The notes: a model not told the origin generated them from the letters alone. A DNA stretch of 28,409 bases from Acanthamoeba sp. SK_2022b (GCA_027943245.1 JANDJZ010000076.1:1-28409); one strand, 5' to 3'. Positions 1 to 19,659 are shown, counted from the first letter of the stretch. Numbers and translations: made by a program.

Positions 1-991
<991 letters not shown>

Positions 992-1563
992 GGTCTTTGT
1001 AGCGTCTATGCATGCGTGAACAAATCACAACGTAAAATCTTGGCGTTAGCAATCAAGAGACCCCGGTGCGGATTGCTTGCAGATTCTCAATTTCCTGTTG
1101 AACCAGCTGACCGCTAGACGGCACCTGGCTTTCGACGGAGCACAGGTACCTGGTGAGAGGTTGAGGCTCGTGTCCCTCCTTGTTCTGTTTCCTTCTTGGC
1201 CTTGTCTACCTTTTCGCGCGTTCGATGTTTGCAGGACTGGAAGCAAAGACAACCCAACACCCGCTCATCGCCCCGGGTTTTAACCTGCCTCATGAATGGC
1301 GCCGTTGCCGCCAAAATTTTGGATGAAAAACATTTTGAGGGCAGGTTCTGCCTGACATTCCAGAGGTGTACCTCCCATGATTGCCAGAAATTTCCGACCA
1401 GCACCGATACGCGCGGATAGACGAAATTTCGTAAGATGGCACGCTTGCCAGTGGTGGGATAGCGCCCAGGCGACGTGTAAGGAAGCACGCCACAAATTCA
1501 AAAACTTAAGTTTAGTTCGCCTCCGCGATACTCCAACCGACAAAAAGACCAAAAGTTCGATCG
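992..1563. promoter_or_regulatory. Divergent intergenic region between the E2 and coiled-coil genes
   Basis: The E2 gene starts at 991 on the minus strand and the coiled-coil gene at 1564 on the plus strand. These 572 bases must therefore hold both 5' leaders and promoters. Short reading frames on both strands show no recognisable domain and no consistent GC-ending codon bias. I see no TATA box or RNA gene that I could defend. Confidence 0.5.
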
Positions 1564-3672
1564 ATGAGCACAACGGAGGCACCGGCGAAGATGAAGCGCT
1601 TCGTGGAGGACGAAGCCGAGCCTGAGGAAGAGGAAGACGACTTCACTGGCTCCGATGACGTTGATGAAGATGAAGACGGGTCGGACGATTTGGATGACGA
1701 AGAGGAGCTTCGGAGACTCGAAGATGAGATTCGGCGGCTCGAACATGAGGAGACACGCCTCACCGTCGAAGAATATGTGGACGACACAACCTCAACCGAC
1801 GGCACGCTCACTCCTCGCTCTCCTCGAACGCCTCGGTCCCCCAAGTCCACTCTTAAAGCGCAGGCGGCGGCAGTCAAGAAGAGAAAGGAGAAGAAGGAGA
1901 AGCAAGAGCACAAGAAAAAGGTGAAGAAGGAGCACAAGAGAGAGAAGAGAGAAGCAGGCAGCTCGAAAAAGGAGAAGAAGAAGGGCTCCTCCAAAGCGAA
2001 GAAAGGGGGCAAGGGCAGCAGCTGCGTCAACCGGAAAGCAAAGAACGAAAGCGATGAAAGCGAAGCTGAAAGAACGAAAGAGACGGAGGACACCTCCGCC
2101 TGTGAGGCCGCAGCTAACGAAAGGAGGGAGTCTAGAGCGGAGGACCAGTTCAAGCGTTCTGGCAGCGGGGTGAAGGCAAAGGAGAAAGGCGGGAGCAGCA
2201 AGAAAGCCAAGAAGGCAACGCACGGGACAAGCGACAAACACGAGAAGCGAACAACGCTTGTCTCGCCACGGCACTCCGTAGCTTCTGCCTTGGACGCGAA
2301 GGGCAGCAATGGTGTGGGCACTACCCGAGGCAACCCTGGTACCAGTTTATCCGTTCGTATTTGTTTCATTGCTGTCACTGCTTCGCGCCAGTTAACACTT
2401 GCCTTTCATCACCTGCATAGCCCGAGGAGGGTTGCGACTGTTCAGGAACTTTACATCGGCGCGAGGTATGCCCGTCCTACATTTTTTTTTGTTTGTTTTT
2501 ATATTTATAAATAAAAATTCATGTGAAACTGTGAGCAAGATCTATAAAGACAAATAAGGAATACTGCACGCCATGTGCGTCGAGAAAGGAAGAGAGACAA
2601 GGCGGTTCGCACCAACCTTGACAACAAAACGGCCAGAGAGGAAGAGGGCTCCTCGCCAACGGCCGTAACACAACACGGAAGTGGTGGTGTGGCTTCGAAC
2701 TCGCTGGTGAGCATTTGTTCACCCGAGCGTCTGTTCAAATATGGATGGATGTCTGGGGGCGGGTCAGATGGGAAAAATCGATTAGCCACTTGAGGGGAAG
2801 CTTATGTTGGCCGTGCGTGCCTTCTCAAATACTCACGCCCCGTGTGCGGGTGGCTACAGAGCTGTTCTCGGGCGAGGCCAAGAAAAAGAGATCGAACGTA
2901 GACGCACTGCTCGGGCAACAGGAACAGGAGTGGGTAGCCGCAGCACCTTCTCCCAGCACAGTCGACAGGGTATCTCTACTTGCGTGCCCAACACAACACA
3001 CAACACACAGCACACAACACGAGACGTGAAGTCCTATCACTTACGTTCAACGCCTTGAGCAACAGAAGCAGGCAGTCGAACCAGTGCCACCACTGACCAT
3101 CATGGATCACCTCAAGGCCGAGGACAGCAGGGTACGGCATCAGTGAAATGGTGGCGGAGCGGGGCTGCGTGGACGCCGCTCTTGTAATTTCTTTCACACC
3201 ATTAGTTTGTTCGTTTTTTATTTATTTCAAATTTCTTTAATTATTATTATCAAAGGCGAGGAAGGAGCGGAGCAGCACCGTGACGGCGGTATCCAAGACG
3301 GACGCAAAGCTCAAGAAGCTCAAGAAGAAGTTCCAAGAGAAAAATAAGGTGCGTTCAGTGAGGTGTGTGGTGTGTATGTGTAAAACGAATTTAATCAATG
3401 GGTGGTGGCCGTTTTGTTTCGCTTCTGTCGTGCAGGAGCTCAAGGACACGCTGATTGCCAAGGAGCAGGAGCGTCTGGAGAAGGAGATCTACGCCAGGCG
3501 GGTTAGCGAACTCGAGAACGACCTGTCCGAGCTGCGCGTCAATGCCACCCACAGCGAGCAGCTAGAAGATACCATCAAATTGCTGCAGACCAGCGTAGAG
3601 ACCGAAGCGCAGCTGCTCCGCCAGCGGCTGGCTGATGAAGAGGAAAAGGAAGCTGCTAGAAAGGTGAGCGAG

Positions 3673-3712
<40 letters not shown>

Positions 3713-4537
3713 CGCGGAACATGTGGTGGCTGACCCTGGTGGCGTTCGATGATGACCAGGCTCTGGCGGTCGAGGTGGCCGCCCAGGTGTCCAATGTGAT
3801 GAAGCTGCGCGATGAGGAGCGGTCCAACTGGCAACAGACGATGCTCGCCGCCGTCGAGGCGGCGCAGGAGGCCAAGAGGCGAGAGACCGCGCTGCTCGAG
3901 GAGAAGTCCAAGATCGAATTGGAGGGCCGGCAGAAGGACAACCTCATCGACCTCCTGCGCGAGCAGCTCGCAGACCTGAGGCAGGAGAACGAGCAGCACC
4001 TCGTCACCGTCGGCTCCCTCCGCAAGCAGCTCGAAGAGGTTCGTTGGCTGCACCATTTTTTGACAAAAGAAAAATTCGATGTTGTTACTGTTTATTTATT
4101 TATTTAATTTAATTGCATATCGGTGCATGGCAGGCAAGGAACGAGCAGGACGAAGGGCCACAGGGCAGTTCGGAGGTGGTCCTCAACAGCTGGGCCACGG
4201 AGAGACAGCACCTTCAGGAGGAGGTATGCGACCCCCCCCCTGCGCACGGCCAACGCGTATTAGGAATGCGTGGAAGCTGAGCTGTTGTCGGCTTGGCTTG
4301 TGATGGGCCGGGGACCGCGGGTGTAGGTGGAGAGCCTGCGCGAGCTTCTGCGCGAGGGAGACGAGGCGCACGATCGGGACATCGAACAGCTGCGCAAGTC
4401 GTTCGTCGAGCGGCAGCGAGATGCCGACGACATGCTGCAGCGCGAGCAGGAGCGAAGCAATCGCCTGGAGGCGTCTCTAGACGATGCCCTCGCGCAACAG
4501 CGGGCCCGACTCCGGGTACACACACGCATGCCACGCA

Positions 4538-4594
<57 letters not shown>

Positions 4595-5175
4595 CCGCAC
4601 ACAGAAGTGCTTACACTAAATGGCCATCAATGCGAACAGCACGTGGAGGAGCTCACGGAAGAGCTGGAGCAGAAGGAGGACCAGATCGTCAACCTGAAGG
4701 ACGACATCGCCGAGCTGCAGATCGAGATCGAGGAGCTCAAGGAGGCCCAGGCTGCCGCGACGACCACGCCGACGCCCGGCAAGGTCGACATGGCCGAGCT
4801 CCACCAGACGATCGTCGACGGGCTCAGAAGTAAGCTGGGACGCTACCACGGCGCCGACCGGGTCGACACCGATGGGTGGAACGCCGTCGAGACGACGGTG
4901 AAACGCATGCTCGACGACCAGTACCAGGAACACGAGAAGGAGATAGTGTCGATGGAGAAGGAGTGGAACAAGATCGAGGACGAGGGCGTGGAGCGCGAGC
5001 GCGCGCTCGAGACCAAGGTCGACCAGCTCGAGAAGCAGGTGGCCAAGCTCACGCGCGAGCAGCAGAGCCTGAGCACCGACCACGAGCGACCGCGCTCCTT
5101 GCGGGCCCGCCGCACCGATGACGACGACGACAACGGGCCCGCCACCGATTCCCAACGGTAACCCACACACGTGCA

Positions 5176-5222
<47 letters not shown>

Positions 5223-5688
5223 GTGTGGCATGTGAGGAGTGATGTGTGGTGAGCGGAGGCTTACTCGACGCGGATCGATGCAGGTCGCCGCTGGTGGAGG
5301 AGTGGCGCCAGAAGGCGAAGACGCTCGAAAAGGATCTCGCATCCGTGCAGGCGGAGCTGAAGACTGCCAACCGCGAGCTTGCCACGTGCGAAGAGGAGAA
5401 GCAGGCGCTCATCCGCTCTCAAAGGTGTGTGTTGTGTGGTTGGTGATTGGTGCGGGTCTCGTGGTTGAATCTGATTGGGCGCGGGGACGGTACTAGGCGG
5501 TTGGAGCGCGAGCTGGAGCGGGTGAAGCGAGAGATGGAGGAGCTAGAGGAGAAGTCGTCGACCCTCCAAAAGGCCAACCGCACGCTCAAGGCCGACCTGA
5601 GCGAACCGAAGCGGACGACGAGCTCTCCACCCTCCGTCGCGAGAATCGTCAGCTCCAGCGCCGTGTCTCGACCAACACCGACCTCTGA
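1564..5688 (+). CDS. Long coiled-coil protein with acidic and lysine-rich N-terminus, family unknown
   Basis: I do not recognise the family. Twelve exons: 1564-2338, 2585-2706, 2862-2969, 3060-3131, 3256-3348, 3436-3663, 3760-4038, 4134-4223, 4327-4515, 4640-5157, 5284-5424 and 5497-5688, about 935 residues. The exon 1 to 2 junction is the least certain because its acceptor lacks a pyrimidine tract. Residues about 15-75 are mostly Glu/Asp and about 95-170 are mostly Lys/Glu/Ser, resembling a disordered nuclear or cytoskeletal tail with SP/TP sites (TPRSPRTPRSP). From exon 5 onward the protein is almost continuous heptad-rich helix (e.g. ELTEELEQKEDQIVNLKDDI), typical of myosin-tail or golgin-like proteins. 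In the last exon the coiled coil changes frame near 5606: frame 1 runs into low-complexity text, while the shifted frame continues ADDELSTLRRENRQLQRRV and stops at 5686-5688, just before AT-rich DNA. One missing base, real or an assembly error, would explain this. Confidence 0.75.
3674..3711. repeat. (TG)n microsatellite in a coiled-coil gene intron
   Basis: About 19 uninterrupted TG units in the intron 3664-3759. The repeat starts ten bases after the donor gtgagc. Confidence 0.95.
4531..4592. repeat. (CACG)n then (CA)n microsatellite in an intron
   Basis: A tract of CACG tetranucleotides (4531-4556) passes into pure CA (4557-4592). It lies in the intron 4516-4639, whose donor itself reads gtacacacacgc. 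Confidence 0.95.
5178..5221. repeat. (GT)n microsatellite in an intron
   Basis: About 21 GT units inside the intron 5158-5283 of the coiled-coil gene. Confidence 0.95.
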
Positions 5689-5797
5689 GCCCTGGAGGCT
5701 GGTCCAGTCCATCATATTTTATTTTAATTTGTACGTAATTTCAGAAATAGATAATCTATTGATTTTTAATCCTTGTTTAAAGTACAAGGTCAGCTCC
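5689..5797. other. Short AT-rich convergent 3' intergenic region
   Basis: The coiled-coil gene stops at 5688 on the plus strand and the receptor-kinase gene at 5798 on the minus strand. The 109 bases between are AT-rich and must supply the 3' ends of both transcripts. No canonical AATAAA is obvious. Confidence 0.5.
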
Positions 5798-8700
5798 TTA
5801 CAGACCTCCGGTCAAGTTCCTTCTCTGCTTCTGCTTGCCCTTGCCGTTGACCTCCGAGTCCGAGGCGTCCGACTCCGAAGACGATGACGACGTAGTGGGC
5901 TGCGAGCGGGTAGAATGGGTGAGCTCGCGTCTATCGATCGACAACACCAACGCCCGTGTGTGCCACGCAAGAAAGGTGGGCAAGGGCGTACCGAGCGCTC
6001 ACCGGAATCCACGAGGCCCTTCCTACCGCCCTCCCAGGTGCGCGCGCCCATCCGCTCCTGCTCCTCCTCCTCCTCGACATAGCCACGCGCTGTTTGGGCG
6101 CGATCAGAGGGCTTGGACTTCTTGTGATCGCCGGCGCCGCGGTCTGCCTCGCCCCCGCGCTGGCCCTTGAGCGCCTTCTCCTCCTCGAACAGGTTTTCGA
6201 GTATCTCCACCACCTCCGCCATGTCGGGCCTGTGTATCCACCGTGTGTGAGTCTTGCCCACAAGGCGCTGGCTTTGGCATGTCACTCTTAAGCACACCTT
6301 TGCTCGGGGGCGTGGGCCCAGCAGCGGGCGATGAGCTGGGCCAAGTCCTTGGGGCAGTGGTCAGGGAGAACAGGGCGGTTGCCCTTGGTGACATGACGGG
6401 GGATGTCCCACTGGCGCTTGAGCTCCGTGTAGGGCTCCCTCCTCGTGTACATGACCCACAGCATGATGGCGAAGCTGTAGACATCCACCTTGGCCGAATA
6501 GGGCTTGTGATCCAGGATCTCGGGGGCCATGTAAATGGGCGTGCCTAGCGCCGCCGTGTGGTTGAACGCTTCCTGGGCTTGCGTGATAGACCTGTACACA
6601 CACGCACACACACACACATACAGACATACACGTGAGGGTCAATCCAACCTATGCGCGCCTGGCCATTGAGCTTGAGGGGCACCTCGATGTGCCGAAGTCA
6701 GCGATCTTGCAGGAGACCGGAGCCTTGGACGACAGTGAGATGATCAAGAAATTGTCGGGCTTGATGTCCCTGTGCAACACGCCGTTCCTGTAACAGCGGT
6801 GTCGCAGGCGGGTGAGACCAGCGCATCTCGCAACGGGAACGGGAGGAGGCCACGCGCGTACGTGTGCAGGAACGAGATGGCCTTGGCCGTGTCGGTCGCC
6901 ACCTTGAGCATGAGCAGGTAGTTGAAGTTCTTTTCGGAGAAGATGACGTCCGAGAGCGAGCCGTTGGTGCACAGCTCGGTCACGAGGCACGTCTTACCGG
7001 GCACGAACGACGCTCCCACAAAGTTGAGCACGTAGGGGCACCGCAGCCTCGTCATGATGTCCACCTCCCTGCGTTTGGCACGTGAGCCGACTTGGTAGGG
7101 TGGAGGGGGCACATCGCTGGGACGCACTTTTGGAACTCGGCCAGCTGCCTCTTGTCCATCTGGGAGTTGAGCACCTTGGCCGCCACCTCCTGTCCCCTGT
7201 AGTTGGCCTTGTACACTGTCCCGAACGATCCCTGACCTGATCATCACGTGGTGAGCTCAGCTCTGTGATGGTGCTGGTGCTGGTGCCCAATTGTAGGTTG
7301 ATGATCGATGATTGATGTTGGACGATTGATGAGGATGGCGCACCGATAGGCGAACCGACGGTGACGATGTCGTCCGGGTCCAGGTGAGTGGAGAGTTCGC
7401 CTACCAGCTTGATGGTGATGAGATAGGAGCCCAGGCCCTCCACGTCGAACTTGATCTTGCGCTCCACGGTGGTGGTCATCAATAGCGTGGCAAACACGTG
7501 GACAGGCACGCTCTTCCCCTGCGGTCATCATGGCCACCTGCGATGAGAGATACGGCGGTGGCCACGATTATAAAGGGAGAGAGGAGGTAGGCACCGATCG
7601 GAGCACGCCCGAGCCGGGGTGAAGGCGACAGGCGAACTTCTCGTTCTCGGTGGGCACGAAGAAGGTAAACTTCCGGGCCGGTCCGTGATTGGTCAGCACG
7701 ATCTCGTCGCTCACCTCTTGGCCCACGGGGCAGCGATCGTTCGGGCCCAGGCCGAATGTGAGCACCTTTTTTGTAGACGAACCTTGGTCAGCAGGACATC
7801 ATCATGGGCTGTCCCCCCATCGCCTGCTTACCTTGGGCTCGAATGAGAGGTTGAGAGACTCGAGGTCGACGAGGGACAGCTGCCTCGCCACGGAGGGCAC
7901 GCGAGCAGAGGCGGTGGAGGATGACGAGGCGGACGAGGAGAGGTCGTCCATCTCCACCGACGCCTCGTCGTCGGACCACTCTTCGGCCAGGAGCAGCTCC
8001 TCGGCCTTCCTCTTGCGCGAGGCCCGGTAGAGGAGGAACGCCAGGAGCACCAACAGGAGGGCCAGGAGGAGGAGCAGACCGCCGACGCCGCCGACCACTC
8101 CGCCCACGATCGCTCCTTTCGGTTCAATGGCGTGGAAGCACGTGGCGCAAGTCAGCGCTGGAGTCTCCAAGAAAACATTAAGAAGGCGGACCGCACCTGT
8201 GTTGTCGGAGCTGCAGGAGGTGCACGAATCGAGCAGGTTGAGCCTGGCCGAGGAGGAGCGGGTGGGCCCGTGGTAGACCAGATCGTTCTCGGTCGGGTTG
8301 AAAGCGAAGATGACCTTCACCAGGCCGTCCTGGATCGTCTTGTCCCATGGATCGTCTGTCGAGATGCGCCTGTGGGCGGGGGAGCATCCATCGCGCCGCG
8401 CACGAGCGTTAGGAATAGCTAATCATGAGAGGCCAGCAGGAGAGGAGCATACTTGGTGAACTTGCAGGTGACGACGCCGTTCTCGTAGTTGCCGTAGGTG
8501 TCGAACAGATCGTTGCGGCCGCCGGCGAGGGTTTGATCTCGCGTGGGCGGTCCCACGTCGAGGGCGTAGGCGTCGATGAACTCCCACGTCCCGTTGTCCC
8601 ACCGCCGACACAGGTGGATGTCCGCGTTCTTCATCGTGGCCTCGTCCGCGTCGAATCCCACTCCCACCCACCCGCTATTGCGGCACTGGTGCGGGGTTCG

Positions 8701-11700
8701 ACGTCGACAGAAAGGGTGAGCCAATTGGCATGCTGGACAAGGGAAGGGGGGGAGTGAGACCTGGATCATCATCTTGATCGCGTTGTTGGCCTTGTCTGAA
8801 GTCCAAGAGAGGCGGTAAGCGGCCGAGAGGTCGACGTAGTGGTCGTACTCGCCGGTGTTGGCAAAGAACTGGTCCCCGCCAATGTTGGACAGGTAGCGCT
8901 CCTGCAGCCAGAACGTCTCGCCAGCCACGCTACCCCACTTGGTCACGTTCATATTCCGGGCCACGATGTCCATCAACGTCTGAGATACAGAGTAGGTGGT
9001 GAGCCCGTGTGGTGACTCGCTGCTCTCTTCTGGGAGGGTGGGGCACCGTGTTGTGGATGATGGCAAGTTCGCTGTCACTGAACATGCCCTTGCGCTCAAA
9101 CCAGAACCTGTCGCCGTCCCGCAGCCTCTCAAACTGGTTATACAATATTAGGAGCATCAGTATCCCGCGCACAGGTGAGCCATAACGTGACCTCAAGTGA
9201 TTACTCACCTGGTTCATGATCACCGTGTAGAACAACTCACCGACATGCGCTCCGGCAACGTGGGCTGCAACGCACAACAGAATAAACAAGGCGTAGATGC
9301 TAAGAGAGCTTTCTCCAGGCTCAACAGATGGATCAGGTGGGTGACATACGCTCGAGCAGCCCGCCGACATAGGGGTCCAGCGTAGAGATGCCATCGGGGT
9401 ACAGCTGTTCGAGGAGGGTCTGCTCGTGTGTCTGTGAGCGTGTGCAGAAGTGGACGCTGCATGTGCGGTAGGGAATGTGTACAATGATTTCCTGATCGGA
9501 GGTGAGGTCGCTCCAGTTGGTTACGGGAGCCAGGCCCAGCAGCTCGCGGGCAGTGTTGTAGTCTGGCATGCCGTGGTCGCTTTTATGACTCATCTTGTCA
9601 GAGACCATGTGTGGGAGTATAGGAGGCATGGTTTCTTACCGTCCTCTTTGCACGTTGGTGGCAGCCAGGTCGCCGCACAGAGGTTCTGCTCCTGGATTGG
9701 CCTGATTCCACACTGGTGTCGAGAACATGTAGTTGCGGCTGTGCTTGAAGCGGTTAGTCGAGCGCTTGCGAAAGGCCAAGTATTGTCTTCCGTACATGTC
9801 ATCCACAAAGTGCAGATCGGTGATGCCCTGTCGCTGCAGTGCGAGACCGCGAATCATGTCCTCCGTCATCCCGTCGGTGTCGGCCATCTTCCTCGTTTGG
9901 CTGCAGGCAACCGAGTGAGAGCTAGTTTTACGGGAGTGGGACAGAGGCGGCGTCGTACAAGAACCAATCGCGAAGAAGGATGTGGCCCTGCGTGCTGTCC
10001 TTGTAGTTGTCGTCCGCAGAGTAGATGATGGCGTTGGTCTGTGACCACTTGGTTGTCAGCCGTCGATGAGCATGAGATGAAGGAGAGAAGTGAATATGTA
10101 CGTCGGAGTGGCCGTAGCGCATGGCCACAGTGCAGAAGAAGTTCTCAATGCTGGCATCCACGGAAGCGTTGTATCCGTCTGCAACAAAGTTTGCGGGAAT
10201 GCGTGGGCCAACATTCCCCAAGCCAGGTCCATGAAAAAGATAAGGCAGAACGTACACTGGCTGTAGGAGGTCGAGTCCAAGGGGACACCCATGTCCGCAG
10301 CCAACCACTCGCGTATAGTGATCTTTTGGATGTAGGCAATGACCCTGGGCATTCGATCGAAGGCTTAGAAGAGAGAATCACAGATGAGAGCATGATATCT
10401 GGGAATGCACCATTTTCGCGCCTCCTCAAAGAGTCGGTCCTGGTCCCACTCCGGTCTGGCTGCGGCCAGCTCGTCACAAAGCCTGTTGTGCTCGAGCCCA
10501 AACACCTGTGGAAGGAATAGAGTTGCTCGCATGATCATGTTGGCAAAGAAGAACGGTGTAGGCCTACATCGCTGATGGCGTTGAGGTCGGGCGTCTTGTT
10601 GGTGCGCTTGTCTCCACGCATCTTCCAGATCGGGTCGTTGCCTGGGTAGGCCTCAGGGATGTACGTGTTGCCCAGCTGAGCGATGCCAGCGTCAGTGATA
10701 TCGCATAATGGAGTACCAAGTCAATGACTGGAAGTCAACCTACCAGCTTTGGTGTAACCCAGTTGGTGTTGTTTATCTTGCACTGATATACACCGTCTAG
10801 AACGCGCGAGGATGTCAGACACGCACACGATGTTGACTGTCCGTAATTAGGCTTTGGCTCGTACTCTCCAGAATTCTGATCTTGTCATAGGCAAAGTTTG
10901 GGCGAGCGCTGTTGAAGCCGATGGAGCTGGAGCAAAGCCACTAGGGTGAGCCCAAGACAAATGCGACTGCGGCAAGATGCACGATGTACCCGTATAGCCA
11001 CGACGCGTCGATCCAGCCGGTCACATCGCGAAACTGTTCACGGGAGGTGGTGACATGAGGGTGGCCTGGTGACCTTTCGAACGGGCAGGTCACGTTGGCC
11101 GCAAACGATGGATTGTAGAACAAATCGTCTGTTTGGCGACGCAATCAGTGACCCACCATAATGTACTCTATGCCACTCAAGCGGAAAGGCGAACCAGTAG
11201 GAACGGGAATGTTCCAATGCTCTCGGATGTAGGTGGTGCCGGAAGGAAGCAGCCACGAGTATGAGCCATTGAGCGAGCGACCTGAGGAGCAAAAATAAGT
11301 ACAGACAATCTGGCATCGAAAGACACGCGACCGTAAATGACACGGGAGAGCCAGGCGTACTCCTGACGGTGCCGCATATGTCGAGGGACACGATGCTACC
11401 CCACACCGTCTGCAGATCGTTCGTCAACAGGCTGTTGGTGCCTACGAACATCATTTGCCCGAAATATAGCCCGCGGTTAAAATACAATTAATGGCGTGTT
11501 GCGGTTGGAGATGGTGGTACCGGGCAGTCTGGAGAAGAGCTTGTTGCTGATCTCGCGAGCGCTAGTGCCATTCACCCTAGCCGGAGCGTTCGACGCATCG
11601 CTGTAATAGTGGGGAATGAAATCTTTCGAGGTATACGACAGGTCAGGGGCTAAATGGGACATCAGTAGAGATACAGGAGCAGTACTGACGCGGTAAGGCG

Positions 11701-12217
11701 TGAAGGCCGCATTCATATCGGGATCAGTCAAACTGTTGTTGGTCCCTGAAGTAACGTTAGTCATCGAATGGTGGCGGCAAGAGACCAACGACGGCGAGGA
11801 GATGGGTACCGTTCGCGGAGCGGGTGAGTTCAATTGAAGACCCATAGGTTCCAGAAAGGCCAGGGTCGAGGGTGGTCACGTCTCCGCAGACCACGCCTAC
11901 GCCAACCAAGATTAGAAACAGCACCGCGTGGTGCCTCCTTGCCTGTAGCCCAACACCACATAAACTGTGAATAAGAATGCAACATGACGATCGAGTATGG
12001 GAGGCTACGGTACCAAAGGCCAATAGGCCAGCAGGCATGAACGCTCACACATGGGGTAGTAGGTTTGTGTGCGTTGGCGATTTGGTTCAGAATTGAATTC
12101 AAGCGGGAATGATTCGCTCGTCTCGGCGATCGTGTAACCCGTAATTGGGCCAAAACACGCCAATAGGCAAGTGAAGATGGTTAGTTCCCGTCGTACAGGA
12201 AAGTTGCCAAGGTACAA
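5798..12217 (-). CDS. Receptor protein kinase with haem-peroxidase-like and DOMON ectodomains
   Basis: Thirty exons from 12217-12014 to 5899-5798, about 1437 residues; all phases agree. Residues 1-90 hold two hydrophobic stretches, one likely a signal peptide; the start is uncertain (12038 is an alternative). About 105-690 is an animal haem-peroxidase fold: [62 protein letters not shown], proximal His in [34 protein letters not shown]. The distal Gln-Asp-His motif is absent ([13 protein letters not shown]). About 725-875 is a DOMON domain ([13 protein letters not shown] to VYHGPTR). A membrane helix follows near 885-910, then basic RKRK, an MSP-like domain ([20 protein letters not shown], about 970-1085) and a kinase: [50 protein letters not shown]. 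The catalytic residues are intact, so an active TKL-like Ser/Thr kinase is expected. The tail is Ser/Asp-rich. Function is inferred; no ligand is known. Confidence 0.82.
8197..8979 (-). other. DOMON domain exons (peroxidase-DOMON junction)
   Basis: Exon 8979-8761 begins with the peroxidase C-terminus ([15 protein letters not shown]) and ends in the first DOMON strands ([20 protein letters not shown]). Exons 8685-8453 and 8369-8197 supply [12 protein letters not shown], the [20 protein letters not shown] strand pair, [15 protein letters not shown] and [22 protein letters not shown] domains bind haem or sugars; the terminal YHG...R motif resembles the dopamine-hydroxylase-type subgroup. Carrying both domains in one exon shows they belong to one gene. 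Confidence 0.75.
11361..11441 (-). other. Degenerate distal haem site of the peroxidase-like domain
   Basis: This exon aligns with the segment that in myeloperoxidase-family enzymes reads WGQxxDHD, supplying the distal Gln and His and a haem-linking Asp. Here it reads [12 protein letters not shown]: Gln is Ser, Asp is Ser and His is Leu. The catalytic Arg equivalent is kept in GDKRTNK (exon 10675-10568), but the Glu three residues later, which normally makes the second haem ester, is Lys. The splice sites of this exon are phase-consistent. Confidence 0.7.
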
Positions 12218-12375
12218 AGAAATGAGCCGATCTCGCCAGGAAATGTGACTGGCACGGTTAGCTCCGCTTTGCCAGTAGGAGTCACGTGATATGCCCCGTA
12301 AATACTAATTGTTATTACTATTTTTAATTTTGTAACAGATCTGGTCTGTGCGTTTGTAAAGTTACAGTGATAGCA
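12218..12375. promoter_or_regulatory. Short head-to-tail intergenic region, RhoGEF 3' end / receptor promoter
   Basis: Both flanking genes are on the minus strand. The stretch 12298-12345 is AT-rich and probably belongs to the RhoGEF 3' end. If the receptor starts at 12217, its promoter is squeezed into about 150 bases. No specific element can be named. Confidence 0.4.
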
Positions 12376-19356
<6,981 letters not shown>

Positions 19357-19659
19357 GCCCTCCTTCGGTATCGCTCACCACCAAAAGGAGGCTAAGAACC
19401 TAACAGAAGATGCAGAGCGAGCTGACAAGGGCACTCCCCTTCATGTTCACCCCACCTGTAGCCAGGCGCCAGTTTCCTTATCCACACCACATGCCAAAAA
19501 AAGGTATCACGTTGTTGGCAATCCATTGTCTTAGTCTGCTGTGCAGGGTTGCTGCAGGCTGAGGCAATGGTGTGGACACAGGCTGTGGCAAAGGTGTGGA
19601 TGAGCGTGTGTGAATGATGGACCATGGTGCATGGCTGGTTAAGGGCCTGGATGGGCAAT
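19357..19659. promoter_or_regulatory. RhoGEF upstream region running into repeat-rich DNA
   Basis: The RhoGEF ATG is at 19356. The next ~150 bases look like ordinary upstream DNA. From about 19550 the sequence turns into degenerate relatives of the minisatellite unit that follows. I see no gene here. Confidence 0.4.

Noticed and set aside
3000..3030. CACAACACA-type short repeats as a possible CRISPR-like or regulatory array
   Set aside because: A few imperfect copies in an intron with no spacers; simple-sequence drift explains it.
4183..4619. Minus-strand reading frames with (V/C)n runs near 4500-4600
   Set aside because: Antisense of the (CA)n intron and of the coiled-coil exon 4327-4515.
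9901..9931. An unusually short 31-base intron in the receptor gene
   Set aside because: A donor 27 bases further upstream (gtacga at 9958) gives a normal 58-base intron and restores the expected peroxidase text RDWFF.
11650..11685. A 36-base in-frame intron candidate in the receptor
   Set aside because: Both retained and removed versions keep frame; 36 bases is shorter than the other introns, so I left it coding. cDNA would settle it.
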